64,000 nt of DNA, taken from NCBI GenBank assembly GCA_937863385.1, contig CALMBW010000010.1, positions 1 to 64,000 of the forward strand, read 5' to 3'. The stretch comes from an uncultured Actinomycetes bacterium (lineage in GTDB: Bacteria; Actinomycetota; CADDZG01; WHSQ01). Positions 1 through 8,123 of the stretch are shown here, piece by piece; the stretch's first letter is position 1, and the number at the start of each line of letters is the position of its first letter. Below the pieces are notes generated by a model that worked only from the letters and a program-made list of their open reading frames with translations, was not told where the DNA came from and did no database searches. Position numbers and translations under genes: made by a program.

Positions 1-57
1 CTCGATCTCGTCCACGGGCACCCGTGGGGTTAGCTCGGTTGCTGTCGCTGTTGCCAT
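1..57 (-). CDS. 5' end of an unidentified gene, cut by the window edge
   Basis: An ATG on the minus strand at 57 opens 19 uninterrupted codons (MATATATELTPRVPVDEIE) to the left edge. A purine-rich GGATGGGGG stretch lies just upstream and could be its ribosome site. The fragment is too short to assign a family. It would be transcribed in the same direction as the ABC exporter to its right, whose last stop lies about 150 bases upstream. It could be a chance open frame. Confidence 0.35.
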   Translation of the reverse strand, partial: MATATATELTPRVPVDEIE

Positions 58-209
58 GCCCCCATCCAATCAGGGGCCTACGACAGTCTTCCCTTCTCGT
101 CCCGAAATGGACGGAAGATCCTCGTGAGATCTTTTCCGGGCGAGTTTCGACCGCCGAGTCTGCGCTCACCCGGCCCCCGCTAGATCGTGGGAGAGGGCTG
201 CGACCGCCG

Positions 210-1007
210 CTAGGCCTTGTTGTTGTAAACGCGCACCGATAGCGGAACGAAGATCACCAGGATGATGACCACCCAGATAAGGGTGTAAGCGATCGGATTC
301 TTCAACGACCAGGCCTCCGTAGTGAACATCGATGGGTCGGTGTTGCCGAACGCTTCTCTAGCCGCTTGGGCGAGAGCCGACACCGGGTTCCATTCTGCAA
401 CATGCCTCAACAGCGTCGGGAGGTTGGCGCTCGGAACGAAAGTGTTGGCGATGAAAGTCATCGGGAAGATCACCATGAACGAGGCGTTGTTGATCACCTC
501 GGGCCCCGAGACCAGCAGGCCCACATAGGCCATGACCCAAGAGATCGCGTAGGCGAAGAGCAGCAGCAACAGGAACCCGCCGATCGCCTCGATCATCGAG
601 GTGCGGATGCGCCACCCCACGATCAGACCGGTGACGGCCATCACTACGATCGAAAGCGTGTTGTAAACGACGTCGCTGCCCGTTCTTCCGATCAGGACGG
701 CCGAGCGGGCCATCGGCAGCGAACGGAACCTGTCGATGATGCCTTTCTGCATGTCTTCGGCAAGGCCGGCACCGGTGAAGGTAGCCCCGAAGATCACCGT
801 TTGAGCGAAGATGCCCGCGATCAGGAACTCTCGGTAGTTGCTGCCGGGGATGTCGATGGAGCCACCGAAGACGTAAGCGAAGAGCAGAACGAACATGATC
901 GGTGACATGGTGGTCCACAGGAGCAGCTCGGGGACGCGCTTGATCTTGATCAGGTTGCGCTTGGCTACCACCGCTCCATCGGCAAGAGCTCCAGTGAGGG
1001 TGCTCAT
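210..1007 (-). CDS. ABC-2 type exporter permease (DrrB-like)
   Basis: A 265-residue membrane protein of the ABC-2 permease family, which forms the membrane channel of two-component exporters for drugs, lipids or polysaccharides. About six hydrophobic segments are visible, beginning near residue 28 (LLLWTTMSPIMFVLLFAYVF) and ending near the C-terminus. Residues around 75-110 carry the soluble 'EDMQKGIIDRFRSLPMARSAVLIGR' type segment typical of DrrB/NodJ-like permeases. Its ATG overlaps the stop of the ATPase gene by 4 bases, so the two are translationally coupled. The substrate cannot be read from sequence. Confidence 0.88.
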   Translation of the reverse strand: MSTLTGALADGAVVAKRNLIKIKRVPELLLWTTMSPIMFVLLFAYVFGGSIDIPGSNYREFLIAGIFAQTVIFGATFTGAGLAEDMQKGIIDRFRSLPMARSAVLIGRTGSDVVYNTLSIVVMAVTGLIVGWRIRTSMIEAIGGFLLLLLFAYAISWVMAYVGLLVSGPEVINNASFMVIFPMTFIANTFVPSANLPTLLRHVAEWNPVSALAQAAREAFGNTDPSMFTTEAWSLKNPIAYTLIWVVIILVIFVPLSVRVYNNKA

Positions 1008-1996
1008 CGAACCAACTCCTCTTGCTTGTCGTCGGCCGAGGAAGCGTCCGTTTCTTCGGCCACATGCCCAGTAAGGGTCAGGAAAACGTCGTCAAGCGTG
1101 GGCCGGCGCAGCCCGATATCGAGGATCTCGACCGTTGAGGTGTCCAGGAGCCGCATCGCTTCGCGCAGGTCCTCGACGCCGCCTCGAACTGCAGCGGTCA
1201 AGGTTCGTGTCTGCTCGTCAACCTGGATCTCACCGATGCTGATCCGCGACAGAAGCTCTTTGGCCGTGATCACGTCGTCTGAGGACTTGACTACTAGAGC
1301 GATCCGCTCGCCACCGAGCTGGGTCTTCAGCTGATCGGCAGTGCCTTCGGCGATCTTTCGTCCGTGATCGATGACAACGATGTTGTCCGCCAGGAAGTCT
1401 GCTTCCTCCATGTACTGAGTGGTGAGAAGAACCGTCGCGCCGTCTCGCACGAGCTCACGGATCGCGGCCCACATCGCCAACCTGCTGCGGGGATCCAAGC
1501 CGGTGGTCGGTTCATCCAAGAAGAGAACCTCCGGCGTGGCCACGAGCGCGGCCGCCAGGTCCAACCGGCGGCGCATCCCGCCCGAGTACGTCTTCGCAGG
1601 CCTGTCGGCAGCCTCGTCGAGCTCGAATCTGAGCAACAGGTCTCGCGCTCTTTGCGCGGAGCCGTCCTTGCCCAACTTGTACAACCTTCCGACCATCTCG
1701 AGGTTCTCGTAGCCGGTCAACTGCTCGTCCACGGCTGCGTTCTGCCCCGAAAGACCGATCTTCTTGCGTACTTCCTCTGGATCGGACTGCAGGTCGATGT
1801 CTGCGACACGAGCCGATCCTTCATCTGCCGCGATCAGGGTCGTGAGGATCCTGACGGCAGTCGTTTTCCCGGCCCCGTTCGGTCCTAGGAGCCCGAGCAC
1901 CGTGCCCTTGGGAACGCTGAGATCCAAGCCCGCAAGTGCAGTCGTCTCACCGAATCTCTTGACCAGCCCCTTGGCCTCGATCCCGTGTCCGTTCAA
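1004..1996 (-). CDS. ABC exporter ATP-binding protein (DrrA-like)
   Basis: ATPase partner of the adjacent permease, about 330 residues. Visible motifs are Walker A (GPNGAGKTT), the signature YSGGMRRRL, Walker B VLFLDEPTTGLD and the H-loop-region TTQYMEEAD. The C-terminal extension with 'LDDVFLTLTGH' is typical of the DrrA daunorubicin-resistance subfamily. I chose the TTG at 1996 because AAAGGAGG sits just upstream; a GTG at 2014 would put that site inside the gene. Cytoplasmic, pairing with the downstream permease as an export pump; substrate unknown. Confidence 0.9.
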   Translation of the reverse strand: MNGHGIEAKGLVKRFGETTALAGLDLSVPKGTVLGLLGPNGAGKTTAVRILTTLIAADEGSARVADIDLQSDPEEVRKKIGLSGQNAAVDEQLTGYENLEMVGRLYKLGKDGSAQRARDLLLRFELDEAADRPAKTYSGGMRRRLDLAAALVATPEVLFLDEPTTGLDPRSRLAMWAAIRELVRDGATVLLTTQYMEEADFLADNIVVIDHGRKIAEGTADQLKTQLGGERIALVVKSSDDVITAKELLSRISIGEIQVDEQTRTLTAAVRGGVEDLREAMRLLDTSTVEILDIGLRRPTLDDVFLTLTGHVAEETDASSADDKQEELVR

Positions 1997-2123
1997 CAGC
2001 CCTCCTTTGCCCACTTCCTAAGCAACCCATCTGTGTTGAACCCGACGGTGACGATAAGCCTTCCCTGAGACTTTCTCGCGCCTGGTGGCTCCGGTTATCC
2101 GGTCTAGCGCCATCCGGCCATCC

Positions 2124-2167
2124 GGCCATCCGACCCATCCGGCATGCTCCGGATGGGTCGGATGGCC
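2124..2167. repeat. Perfect 19-bp inverted repeat in a divergent promoter region
   Basis: Arms at 2124-2142 and 2149-2167 are exact reverse complements around a 6-base loop. The left arm lies at the end of a run of near-identical 'catccggc'-type units starting at about 2111. It sits between the start of the ABC operon (minus) and the secreted protein gene (plus), so it is upstream of both genes. It may be an operator, an RNA hairpin in the leader of the plus-strand gene, or both. No T-run follows, so a simple terminator is less likely. Confidence 0.7.
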
Positions 2168-2221
2168 CTATCGAGGGTCCTGCTCTGGTGCCACCATCGG
2201 CCTGAAAGGAAGGTGAGCGAC

Positions 2222-3751
2222 ATGGACGCGACCTCTAACGTGTTCGTGCCTCGTCGCGCCAGGCGATGGGGGAGATCGGTTGCCGTCACTGCCATCATGT
2301 CGTTGGTGGCCCTGGGGCTGATGCCTGGGCAAGCGGTTGCAGGGGACATCCTTTCGGGTGGCCCCCTGACCCAAGTAGGGGTTAGCGACACCCTCAACTG
2401 CACCGTCTTCTACTCCGAAGATGAATACTCAGAGTTCTTCGGGACGACGGCTTGTGGGACGTTTCTTGCAACAGGAGGGACCCTTTTCGGACCTTCGTAC
2501 ATCCCCGCAGGGGGCAGCCTCGGTAGCTACACGAGTCATGAGTTGGTCACTCAGTCAGCCGTTCGAGGTGACGGAACCTTCGCGCACCCGTTCTCCATCA
2601 AGACCGTCGTCACGTTGCCCGGCAGTGGTTTGCGGATCGTCGAGATCGACTCTTACGTCGTTGGCCAAGAGTCCTATCGGACCGATATCACGGTGCAGAA
2701 CCAGAACACCTCCGCGGTGCAAGCTGTGTTGTATCGGGCCGGAGACTGCTACTTGCAGAACTCTGACTACGGTTTTGGGTCGAGCGATCAGTCAACGGGT
2801 GCCGTTGCTTGCGTCGCAGGCCGGTATGACGAGAGCGGGAGTTGGGTTCCTGGTGATCGGATCGAGCAATGGCTGCCGCTTTCCTCGGGCAGCAGTTTCA
2901 TCGAGGCGCACTACTCCGAGGTGTGGGCGGCCATCGCCACGCAGCAGCCCTTCCCCAACACTGGACGATTCTCGGAATCGATCGACAATGGGGCCGGTCT
3001 GTCCTGGAGTCTGAGCGTTCCGGCCGCGGGCTCGGTGACCCGATCGCATCTGACGACCTTCTCACCCCAAGGACAGCTTCCTCTTTCAATCATGAAGACG
3101 GCCGACTCTGCGGAGTCGCTCCCAGGTGAAGTGAACGGGTACACGCTTACCGTGAGCAATCCCAATCCGTCAGCCGTGAGCCTTGAGTGGATCGTGGATT
3201 CGCTCCCCGACGGCTTCCACTACGTATCCGGGAGCACCACCGGTGATGTCCAGTTCGATCCCGTGGTGGCTGGAGGGGACCTGACGTGGGGTGGTCCCCT
3301 GGATGTACCGGGGGCTGGAGAGCTAACCTTCCACTTCCAGGTAACCGTCTCGGATCAGCCTGGTGAATTCACGAATGACGCCGAAGCTTCGGCTCCTCCG
3401 TACGCCGTTGCACCAGCGGAAGATGCCGCTGAGATCTCGGTTGAGGGACCGGGTATCCGAGGCATCGATCTTGCGGCCAGTAAGACTTCGGTCGTGGCCG
3501 GCCGGAAGGTCGCCTTCTCCGGTGAGGTGTTCGGGGACGAGGCTTGTGTGGGCGGCCAAGCGGTGGAGATCCGGTTCAAGCGGACCGGGGCAACGCGCTT
3601 CAAGGCGGTCGCAACCACGATGACCGACGAGTTCGGTGATTACTTCGTGATGGTGAAGATCAGCAGATCGGGATCGTTCCGTTCGGCGGCTCCTCCGACG
3701 ACAACCTGCAAGCTTGCCGTTTCCGAAGTGTTGAAGATCAAGGCTCGGTAG
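2222..3751 (+). CDS. Secreted protein with a DUF11-like domain
   Basis: A 509-residue exported protein of unknown function. I chose the ATG at 2222 because AAGGAAGG precedes it and because it begins a clear Sec signal peptide (arginine-rich start, hydrophobic core near residues 20-36, AVA-type cleavage). A longer frame from 2144 would start inside the inverted repeat. The N-terminal two thirds is a beta-rich region without a family I recognise. Residues around 285-400 match the DUF11 pattern (motifs such as GYTLTVSNPNPSAV and LPDGFHYVSGST), followed by a C-terminal Ig-like or carboxypeptidase-regulatory-like domain. No LPxTG or membrane anchor is visible, so it is probably released or loosely wall-bound. 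Confidence 0.85.
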   Translation: MDATSNVFVPRRARRWGRSVAVTAIMSLVALGLMPGQAVAGDILSGGPLTQVGVSDTLNCTVFYSEDEYSEFFGTTACGTFLATGGTLFGPSYIPAGGSLGSYTSHELVTQSAVRGDGTFAHPFSIKTVVTLPGSGLRIVEIDSYVVGQESYRTDITVQNQNTSAVQAVLYRAGDCYLQNSDYGFGSSDQSTGAVACVAGRYDESGSWVPGDRIEQWLPLSSGSSFIEAHYSEVWAAIATQQPFPNTGRFSESIDNGAGLSWSLSVPAAGSVTRSHLTTFSPQGQLPLSIMKTADSAESLPGEVNGYTLTVSNPNPSAVSLEWIVDSLPDGFHYVSGSTTGDVQFDPVVAGGDLTWGGPLDVPGAGELTFHFQVTVSDQPGEFTNDAEASAPPYAVAPAEDAAEISVEGPGIRGIDLAASKTSVVAGRKVAFSGEVFGDEACVGGQAVEIRFKRTGATRFKAVATTMTDEFGDYFVMVKISRSGSFRSAAPPTTTCKLAVSEVLKIKAR

Positions 3752-3793
3752 CCAAGAGAGAGTGTGGCTTGAGTTGCGTGTAGGGCGGAAAAG

Positions 3794-3824
3794 AGATGGG
3801 GGCGCCGGGAAGGCGCCCCCATCT
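3794..3824. terminator. Hairpin terminator between convergent genes
   Basis: A perfect 13-bp stem (3794-3806 with 3812-3824; core GGGGGCGCC) around a 5-base loop lies between the convergent ends of the secreted protein gene and nosY. The downstream sequence is only moderately T-rich on either strand, so it probably works as a bidirectional hairpin terminator rather than a classic strong one. Confidence 0.7.
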
Positions 3825-3884
3825 CAACATCTCTCTTGTAGGTGCCCAACTAGAGCATTCCTCGGTGACTGAGTCACGGTGTCC

Positions 3885-4715
3885 CTACCGGTTGCTCTTG
3901 CGACGTGCCAGCCGCCACCAAGCGAGCCCCAAGGCTGCCACCACCCAGGCGGCTAGAGCGCTCAACATGACGAGCATCGCGCCTTGATATCCGAAACGAG
4001 TGTCGAGGTAGGCCCCGAAGGGGCCTAGTTGGATCCCGCGAGCGTCGGATGCAAGTAGAGCCAGGACGCGGACGGTCTCGACCGGATTTAGCAGGATCGC
4101 AGCCAGCAGTCCGGAAGGGCCCAGGTGGATCGACGGTCCGAGACCGGCCAGGGCGAGATCTACCCCTAGTGCCATCAAGAACCAGATCGTGATCGCCCAT
4201 CCCGAAGCCTGTCCGCGCCCACCGGCCCAGCAACTGATGGCTACGCCGATCGCGACCGAAGCGGCTGCTACGGCCAGCGTCGAAACCGCGATGGCCATGA
4301 GCGTCGAGATATCAGAAGCGCCGGCCACAGCTCCGAAAACGACGCCTGCTGCTCCCAGTCCGGCCAGGATGATCAGCCACAGAGCTCCAAGGCTCCCGAA
4401 GAAGAATCCTCCGACGATGGTTCTGACGGAGAGTGGCTGCACCAAGATCATCTTCAAGATCCCCCGCTCGCGCGCCCCCGCTATCGATGAAGCGCCCAGG
4501 AGAAGGCCGAGTAGGGGCACCAAAAGCATCGCTAATCCGATCAGTCCGGTGGAGGCCGGAGCGGCCCCCGATAGCCCCAGTTCCCGGGCGCTTTCCAGCC
4601 CCAGCAGGGAGATCGCCAGGGAACCACCGGCGAAGGCGATACCTCCTCCCAGTACCCATCTGGTCCTGATCGCACGACGGGTCTCCCACGCGGCGAGGGT
4701 GAGCATCTGCTTCAT
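3885..4715 (-). CDS. nosY: NosY-like ABC transporter permease for N2O reductase maturation
   Basis: A 276-residue membrane protein with six or more hydrophobic segments. It is the membrane partner of NosF and NosD, which supply copper or sulfur for the CuZ centre of N2O reductase. The motif region ARERGILKMILVQPLSVRTI is the coupling segment seen in NosY/ABC-2 permeases. The start at 4715 overlaps the nosF stop (ATGA) and gives an N-terminus MKQMLTLAAWETRRAIRTRW typical of this family; the upstream in-frame extension has no hydrophobic or conserved content. Identity rests on family resemblance together with the nosZ-D-F context. Confidence 0.85.
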   Translation of the reverse strand: MKQMLTLAAWETRRAIRTRWVLGGGIAFAGGSLAISLLGLESARELGLSGAAPASTGLIGLAMLLVPLLGLLLGASSIAGARERGILKMILVQPLSVRTIVGGFFFGSLGALWLIILAGLGAAGVVFGAVAGASDISTLMAIAVSTLAVAAASVAIGVAISCWAGGRGQASGWAITIWFLMALGVDLALAGLGPSIHLGPSGLLAAILLNPVETVRVLALLASDARGIQLGPFGAYLDTRFGYQGAMLVMLSALAAWVVAALGLAWWRLARRKSNR

Positions 4716-5425
4716 GGCGCCGCTCCCTGGGTCTCCGGTGTGGCCGATGTGGATGTCATGGAACGTTGGACGGTGGACGTCGTTTGGCTCTCGGTCTGAG
4801 TCTCGTTTCCGAGGATGAGGGTTCGTTGGGCTACCCCCGATAGGTCTTCCGGGCGGGGGCTGGCGATCAGCGCTGCACCCCCTTGCGAGGTTACGGCGCG
4901 CACGGCTTGCCACGTGAGGTCGATCCCGGCTGCGTCGAGGTTGGCGGTCGGTTCGTCCAACAGGAGCAACTGGGGACTTCCAAGCAGAGCCACCGCGATC
5001 GCGACCCGCTGCTGCTGGCCGCCGGAAAGAACGCTAAGTGCCGCGTCCTGATCGGGGAGGAAGCCGTCGGGAGTGCGATGGGACCATGCATCGACCCCAC
5101 GCAAGCGAGCGAAGAAGGTCAGGATCTCAGCGACGGTGGCGGGTTCGTCCAATTCGATCCCTTGGGGGAGATACCCGATATGCCGCCGGACTTCTGACCC
5201 GCCGTGGAGTTCGTGGATCCCCATCCGGGCTGAACCGCTGAAGCCACTCAGCCCCGCGAGGCACCGCAACAACGTGCTCTTGCCGCTTCCGTTCGTTCCT
5301 CCTACGCACATGATCTCACCGGGCTGCAGGGAGAAGGAGATGTCGTTCAGGACCACCGTTCTCCCGAACGACTTCGTCAGTCCGCGAACTTCCAGCAGCG
5401 GTGTCTGCAACTCACGCTCCTGCAT
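4712..5425 (-). CDS. nosF: NosF-like ATP-binding protein
   Basis: Cytoplasmic ATPase of the NosDFY maturation transporter, 237 residues. It shows Walker A GTNGSGKST (near residue 43), signature LSGGQQQRV and Walker B LLLLDEPTANLD. The length is a little short of typical NosF, with a poorly conserved Ser/Thr-rich tail that overlaps the nosY start. It overlaps nosD upstream by 14 bases, so nosD-F-Y are translationally coupled. ABC ATPases of unrelated function look alike; the neighbours decide the call. Confidence 0.87.
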   Translation of the reverse strand: MQERELQTPLLEVRGLTKSFGRTVVLNDISFSLQPGEIMCVGGTNGSGKSTLLRCLAGLSGFSGSARMGIHELHGGSEVRRHIGYLPQGIELDEPATVAEILTFFARLRGVDAWSHRTPDGFLPDQDAALSVLSGGQQQRVAIAVALLGSPQLLLLDEPTANLDAAGIDLTWQAVRAVTSQGGAALIASPRPEDLSGVAQRTLILGNETQTESQTTSTVQRSMTSTSATPETQGAAP

Positions 5426-6932
5426 GCGCTATCACCTTCCAGCGTCTCGCCTTGCGCGATCGCAGTGTCCACATCAGGCCAACCGATAGGACGAGGATCA
5501 GCATCGATCCAACGCTGGTTGCGACGCGATTGCCTTGCGCTCGGGGCCCACCGGGAAGGGGAGGGGAGAGCGGGGTCATCAGAGGCGCCCTATCTACAAC
5601 CAGTGGAGAGCGCCCCGTCCATCTCTGATGCACGGCGTCGATCAGTTTGAAAGCTGGGCTCGTTCCCAATGCCGCAAGGAAGGGGGCGCGTCTGATCCGG
5701 TTGCTGATGGTCCCGCTCTCCTCATGTGGCACATCCCCCAGGCCGTCGCCGTCCTCATCGAAGCCCCGATAGGTATCCCAGAAGTTGCCCGCGCCTTTGT
5801 CCATCCATTCGACCTTGAGTCTGTCTCCGGAACCTTGGGCGGACACCGAGACGATGTTCCCCAAGATGCTGTTACCGGCGAAAGCTGCCGCAGCGTTGGG
5901 GAAGAGTGCGATGCCGATCTGGTTCGACGCGATGGTGTTGAGCAGCAGGCGATTGTCACCGGAGGTCCCTCCGGCCGGACCCTCGACCTGGACCCCGATC
6001 CGGTTCTCGGTCATGACGTTGCGCGCCACCTCTGCCCTCGTAACGTCTCGCAAGAGGACGCCGAACCCGGTTGATGGTGAGGTGTGTCTCGAGAAGGTGT
6101 TCCGGACCATTACGAGCGGGCCTCCATACATCAAGATCGCCCCAGAAAGGTTGTTGTCGAAAAGGCTTTCGCTTGCTGCGAGGTGACGCGAATACATCGC
6201 ATGGATGCCGTACCGCGATCCCCTTACTTCGGAATCGTCGATCGTGGTATTGGCTCCGAAGGATAGATAGATCCCGTCTCGAACGCTATTCATCTTTACG
6301 CCTCGTATCAGGGTCCATCGGGAATCGTTCAGGGATATCCCGTCTCCGCGGGTCGAGGACGAGGTCGGTTCGTTGCTTTCGTCCATCGCGTGGCCCTCGT
6401 CTGCGATCTCAGCATCGGATCGGCCCACGATCTCGCTATCAAGAATCCGCGTGGATCTGGTCTTCATCGTGGAGATACCGATGTATGAGTCGTTGATCTT
6501 CACGTCCTGGATCAGGACGTCGTTACCCTGGATCGATATCCCCGCGGGGCTGCCTACCGGGCCAGCGCCGCTACCGATCACCGACAACCCCTGGACGACA
6601 ACACCTGAAGCTTTCACGGTGAGCACCGTTCCGCTTCCTCCCCCGTCCAGGACGGCACCCGGTCGTCCGGCGAGCGTGAGAGGTACATCGATCACGAAGT
6701 TGCCGCGGTAGATGCCGGCTCCCAGGATGATCGTTTCTCCTCCTGTCGCTCTCGATAGACGTTCGGTCAGCTCTGTCCCAAGTTCCGTGGCGGCCTCTGC
6801 ATGTGCGCCATCGTGATGGTCCGACGCTACGGCATCGGGTTGGTGCTCTTTAGCGGCCACTGTGGATGGAAGCGTCGACGCAAGCGCCATCGCCGCCGAT
6901 GTCAGGGCGACTGCGATCCTAGTCATCCTCAT
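5412..6932 (-). CDS. nosD: NosD-like copper-maturation protein, beta-helix
   Basis: A 506-residue exported protein with a signal peptide ending near residue 27 and a long run of parallel beta-helix repeats (periplasmic copper-binding/CASH type), with recurrent 'G..I.......I..' spacing from about residue 65 to 390. NosD acts outside the membrane with NosFY in maturing the copper-sulfur centre of N2O reductase. A hydrophobic segment near residues 470-490 followed by RSRKARR suggests a C-terminal membrane anchor, which makes sense in a Gram-positive cell without a periplasm. Two in-frame ATGs (6932 and 6926) are possible starts. It overlaps the upstream membrane-protein gene by 14 bases. Confidence 0.88.
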   Translation of the reverse strand: MRMTRIAVALTSAAMALASTLPSTVAAKEHQPDAVASDHHDGAHAEAATELGTELTERLSRATGGETIILGAGIYRGNFVIDVPLTLAGRPGAVLDGGGSGTVLTVKASGVVVQGLSVIGSGAGPVGSPAGISIQGNDVLIQDVKINDSYIGISTMKTRSTRILDSEIVGRSDAEIADEGHAMDESNEPTSSSTRGDGISLNDSRWTLIRGVKMNSVRDGIYLSFGANTTIDDSEVRGSRYGIHAMYSRHLAASESLFDNNLSGAILMYGGPLVMVRNTFSRHTSPSTGFGVLLRDVTRAEVARNVMTENRIGVQVEGPAGGTSGDNRLLLNTIASNQIGIALFPNAAAAFAGNSILGNIVSVSAQGSGDRLKVEWMDKGAGNFWDTYRGFDEDGDGLGDVPHEESGTISNRIRRAPFLAALGTSPAFKLIDAVHQRWTGRSPLVVDRAPLMTPLSPPLPGGPRAQGNRVATSVGSMLILVLSVGLMWTLRSRKARRWKVIAHAGA

Positions 6933-7557
6933 GGCCGGAATCCCTAGTGGCTCTATCGATGAGCCGGGGGCCGAAGGAAAGAGTGGCCGCCGCCATCACG
7001 AAGGCTGCTAGTCCCAGTCCTGGGTACGACCACGTCACGAAATTGAAGGTCTTGGTAGGCCCGATCACCCAGGGCGTGAACGGTGGAACACGAAGCGCTG
7101 CATCGGGATCGAGGTTGTGTCCGTATTGGAAGAGGCGGAATTGGATGTCGGCAAGGACCCCGATCGGAGTGGCCCACAAGACGATCCTGGCTGTCCTCCC
7201 GGCCAAACGCCGGCCGAAGATGACACTGACGATGATCGCAACGAAGGACGCACCGAGCACGTACTTCCAAAGACTCAGTTCCGGGAAGTCCTTGAGATCG
7301 AAAGGCGCCATCCCGATGTAGTGGTTCAGCCCGTTGATCTCAGCGAGGTCGCCCGCTACATACGTCCCATAGGCGTCGATCTTCAGGCCCTGGGGATATT
7401 GAGGTGCTCTCAGACTTGCGTGCCATAGCGGCAAAGATGCCGATGCAACCACCAGCAGAGTCGCTACGATTCCGCAGAAGGCGCGCGCTAGGACATCGAC
7501 ACGAGCGGCAGGGAAAGTCCTCTCGTGGGCCTCTGCCGCTCGTGTGATGTTGTCCAT
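6919..7557 (-). CDS. Nos-cluster integral membrane protein (NosB-like)
   Basis: A 212-residue protein with about four membrane helices (near residues 28-47, 98-116, 125-145, 180-197). The outside loop carries APQYPQGLKIDAYG followed by GDLAEINGLNHYIGMAPF. From memory this loop pattern recurs in small membrane proteins inside clade II (atypical) nos clusters, where a gene called nosB of unknown function is common; I did not verify the match. It lies between the cupredoxin lipoprotein and nosD, overlapping nosD by 14 bases, so it belongs to the N2O reductase operon. A role in copper delivery or electron transfer is inference. Confidence 0.7.
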   Translation of the reverse strand: MDNITRAAEAHERTFPAARVDVLARAFCGIVATLLVVASASLPLWHASLRAPQYPQGLKIDAYGTYVAGDLAEINGLNHYIGMAPFDLKDFPELSLWKYVLGASFVAIIVSVIFGRRLAGRTARIVLWATPIGVLADIQFRLFQYGHNLDPDAALRVPPFTPWVIGPTKTFNFVTWSYPGLGLAAFVMAAATLSFGPRLIDRATRDSGHEDD

Positions 7558-7579
7558 GAGTACTGACTCCGGTCTGGCT

Positions 7580-7996
7580 CTAGCCTTCGACCGTGAGCGT
7601 TCCCTCCATCCCGCCCTCGCGGTGTCCTGCGATGGAGCAGAAGAACGTGTAGGTCCCCGGATCCAGTTCCACCTCTCCGGTGGCCGTCTCGCTAGCCTTG
7701 GCGAAAACCTTTACGTCGGTCCCTTCAACGCTGAAGTCGTGCTCGATGGCACCTTCGTTCACCAACTCGACGGTGAAGCTGGATCCTTCGACGGAGATGT
7801 CGGTCGGCGAGAATTCGAACTCCTTAGCCACGAGACTCACTGCGCCTGAAGCGCTCCCGTTGTCGGTCTCCTCACCGTCCCCGCCGCCGCTACCGCTGCC
7901 TCCTCCGCTACCGCCGCACGCTGCCAGTCCCAGAAGGACCAGTGTCGAAAGCGCTATCACCCCTCGGCTGACGAATCTCTTGTGGGTCGGGTGCAA
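7580..7996 (-). CDS. Cupredoxin-like lipoprotein
   Basis: A 138-residue lipoprotein. The TTG at 7996 is chosen because GGAGGAG lies just before it and the resulting N-terminus has a signal peptide with lipobox LAAC near residue 25, followed by a Gly/Ser-rich linker. The mature domain has cupredoxin features: a His (IEHDFSV) and the C-terminal copper loop FCSIAGHREGGMEG, giving ligands H, C, H, M. It is probably an outward-facing, membrane-tethered blue-copper electron carrier. Position right after nosZ suggests that it feeds electrons to the CuA site of NosZ (inference). Confidence 0.87.
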   Translation of the reverse strand: MHPTHKRFVSRGVIALSTLVLLGLAACGGSGGGSGSGGGDGEETDNGSASGAVSLVAKEFEFSPTDISVEGSSFTVELVNEGAIEHDFSVEGTDVKVFAKASETATGEVELDPGTYTFFCSIAGHREGGMEGTLTVEG

Positions 7997-8123
7997 TTTC
8001 TCCTCCTTCGTAGGTGTGTTTCCGTTATCTCTTTCCGTAGGTGTTTCCGATATCTGTAGCGCGTTTGATGGACCGGAGACGGGCGGGCCGGGGATCGGGA
8101 CCCGCCCGTCTCGCGGAGCATCG

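Noticed and set aside
358-1065. Long open frame in a different frame over the ABC permease
   Set aside because: It is a shadow of the real permease, Arg/His-rich with no recognisable fold, a common result of GC-rich codon bias.
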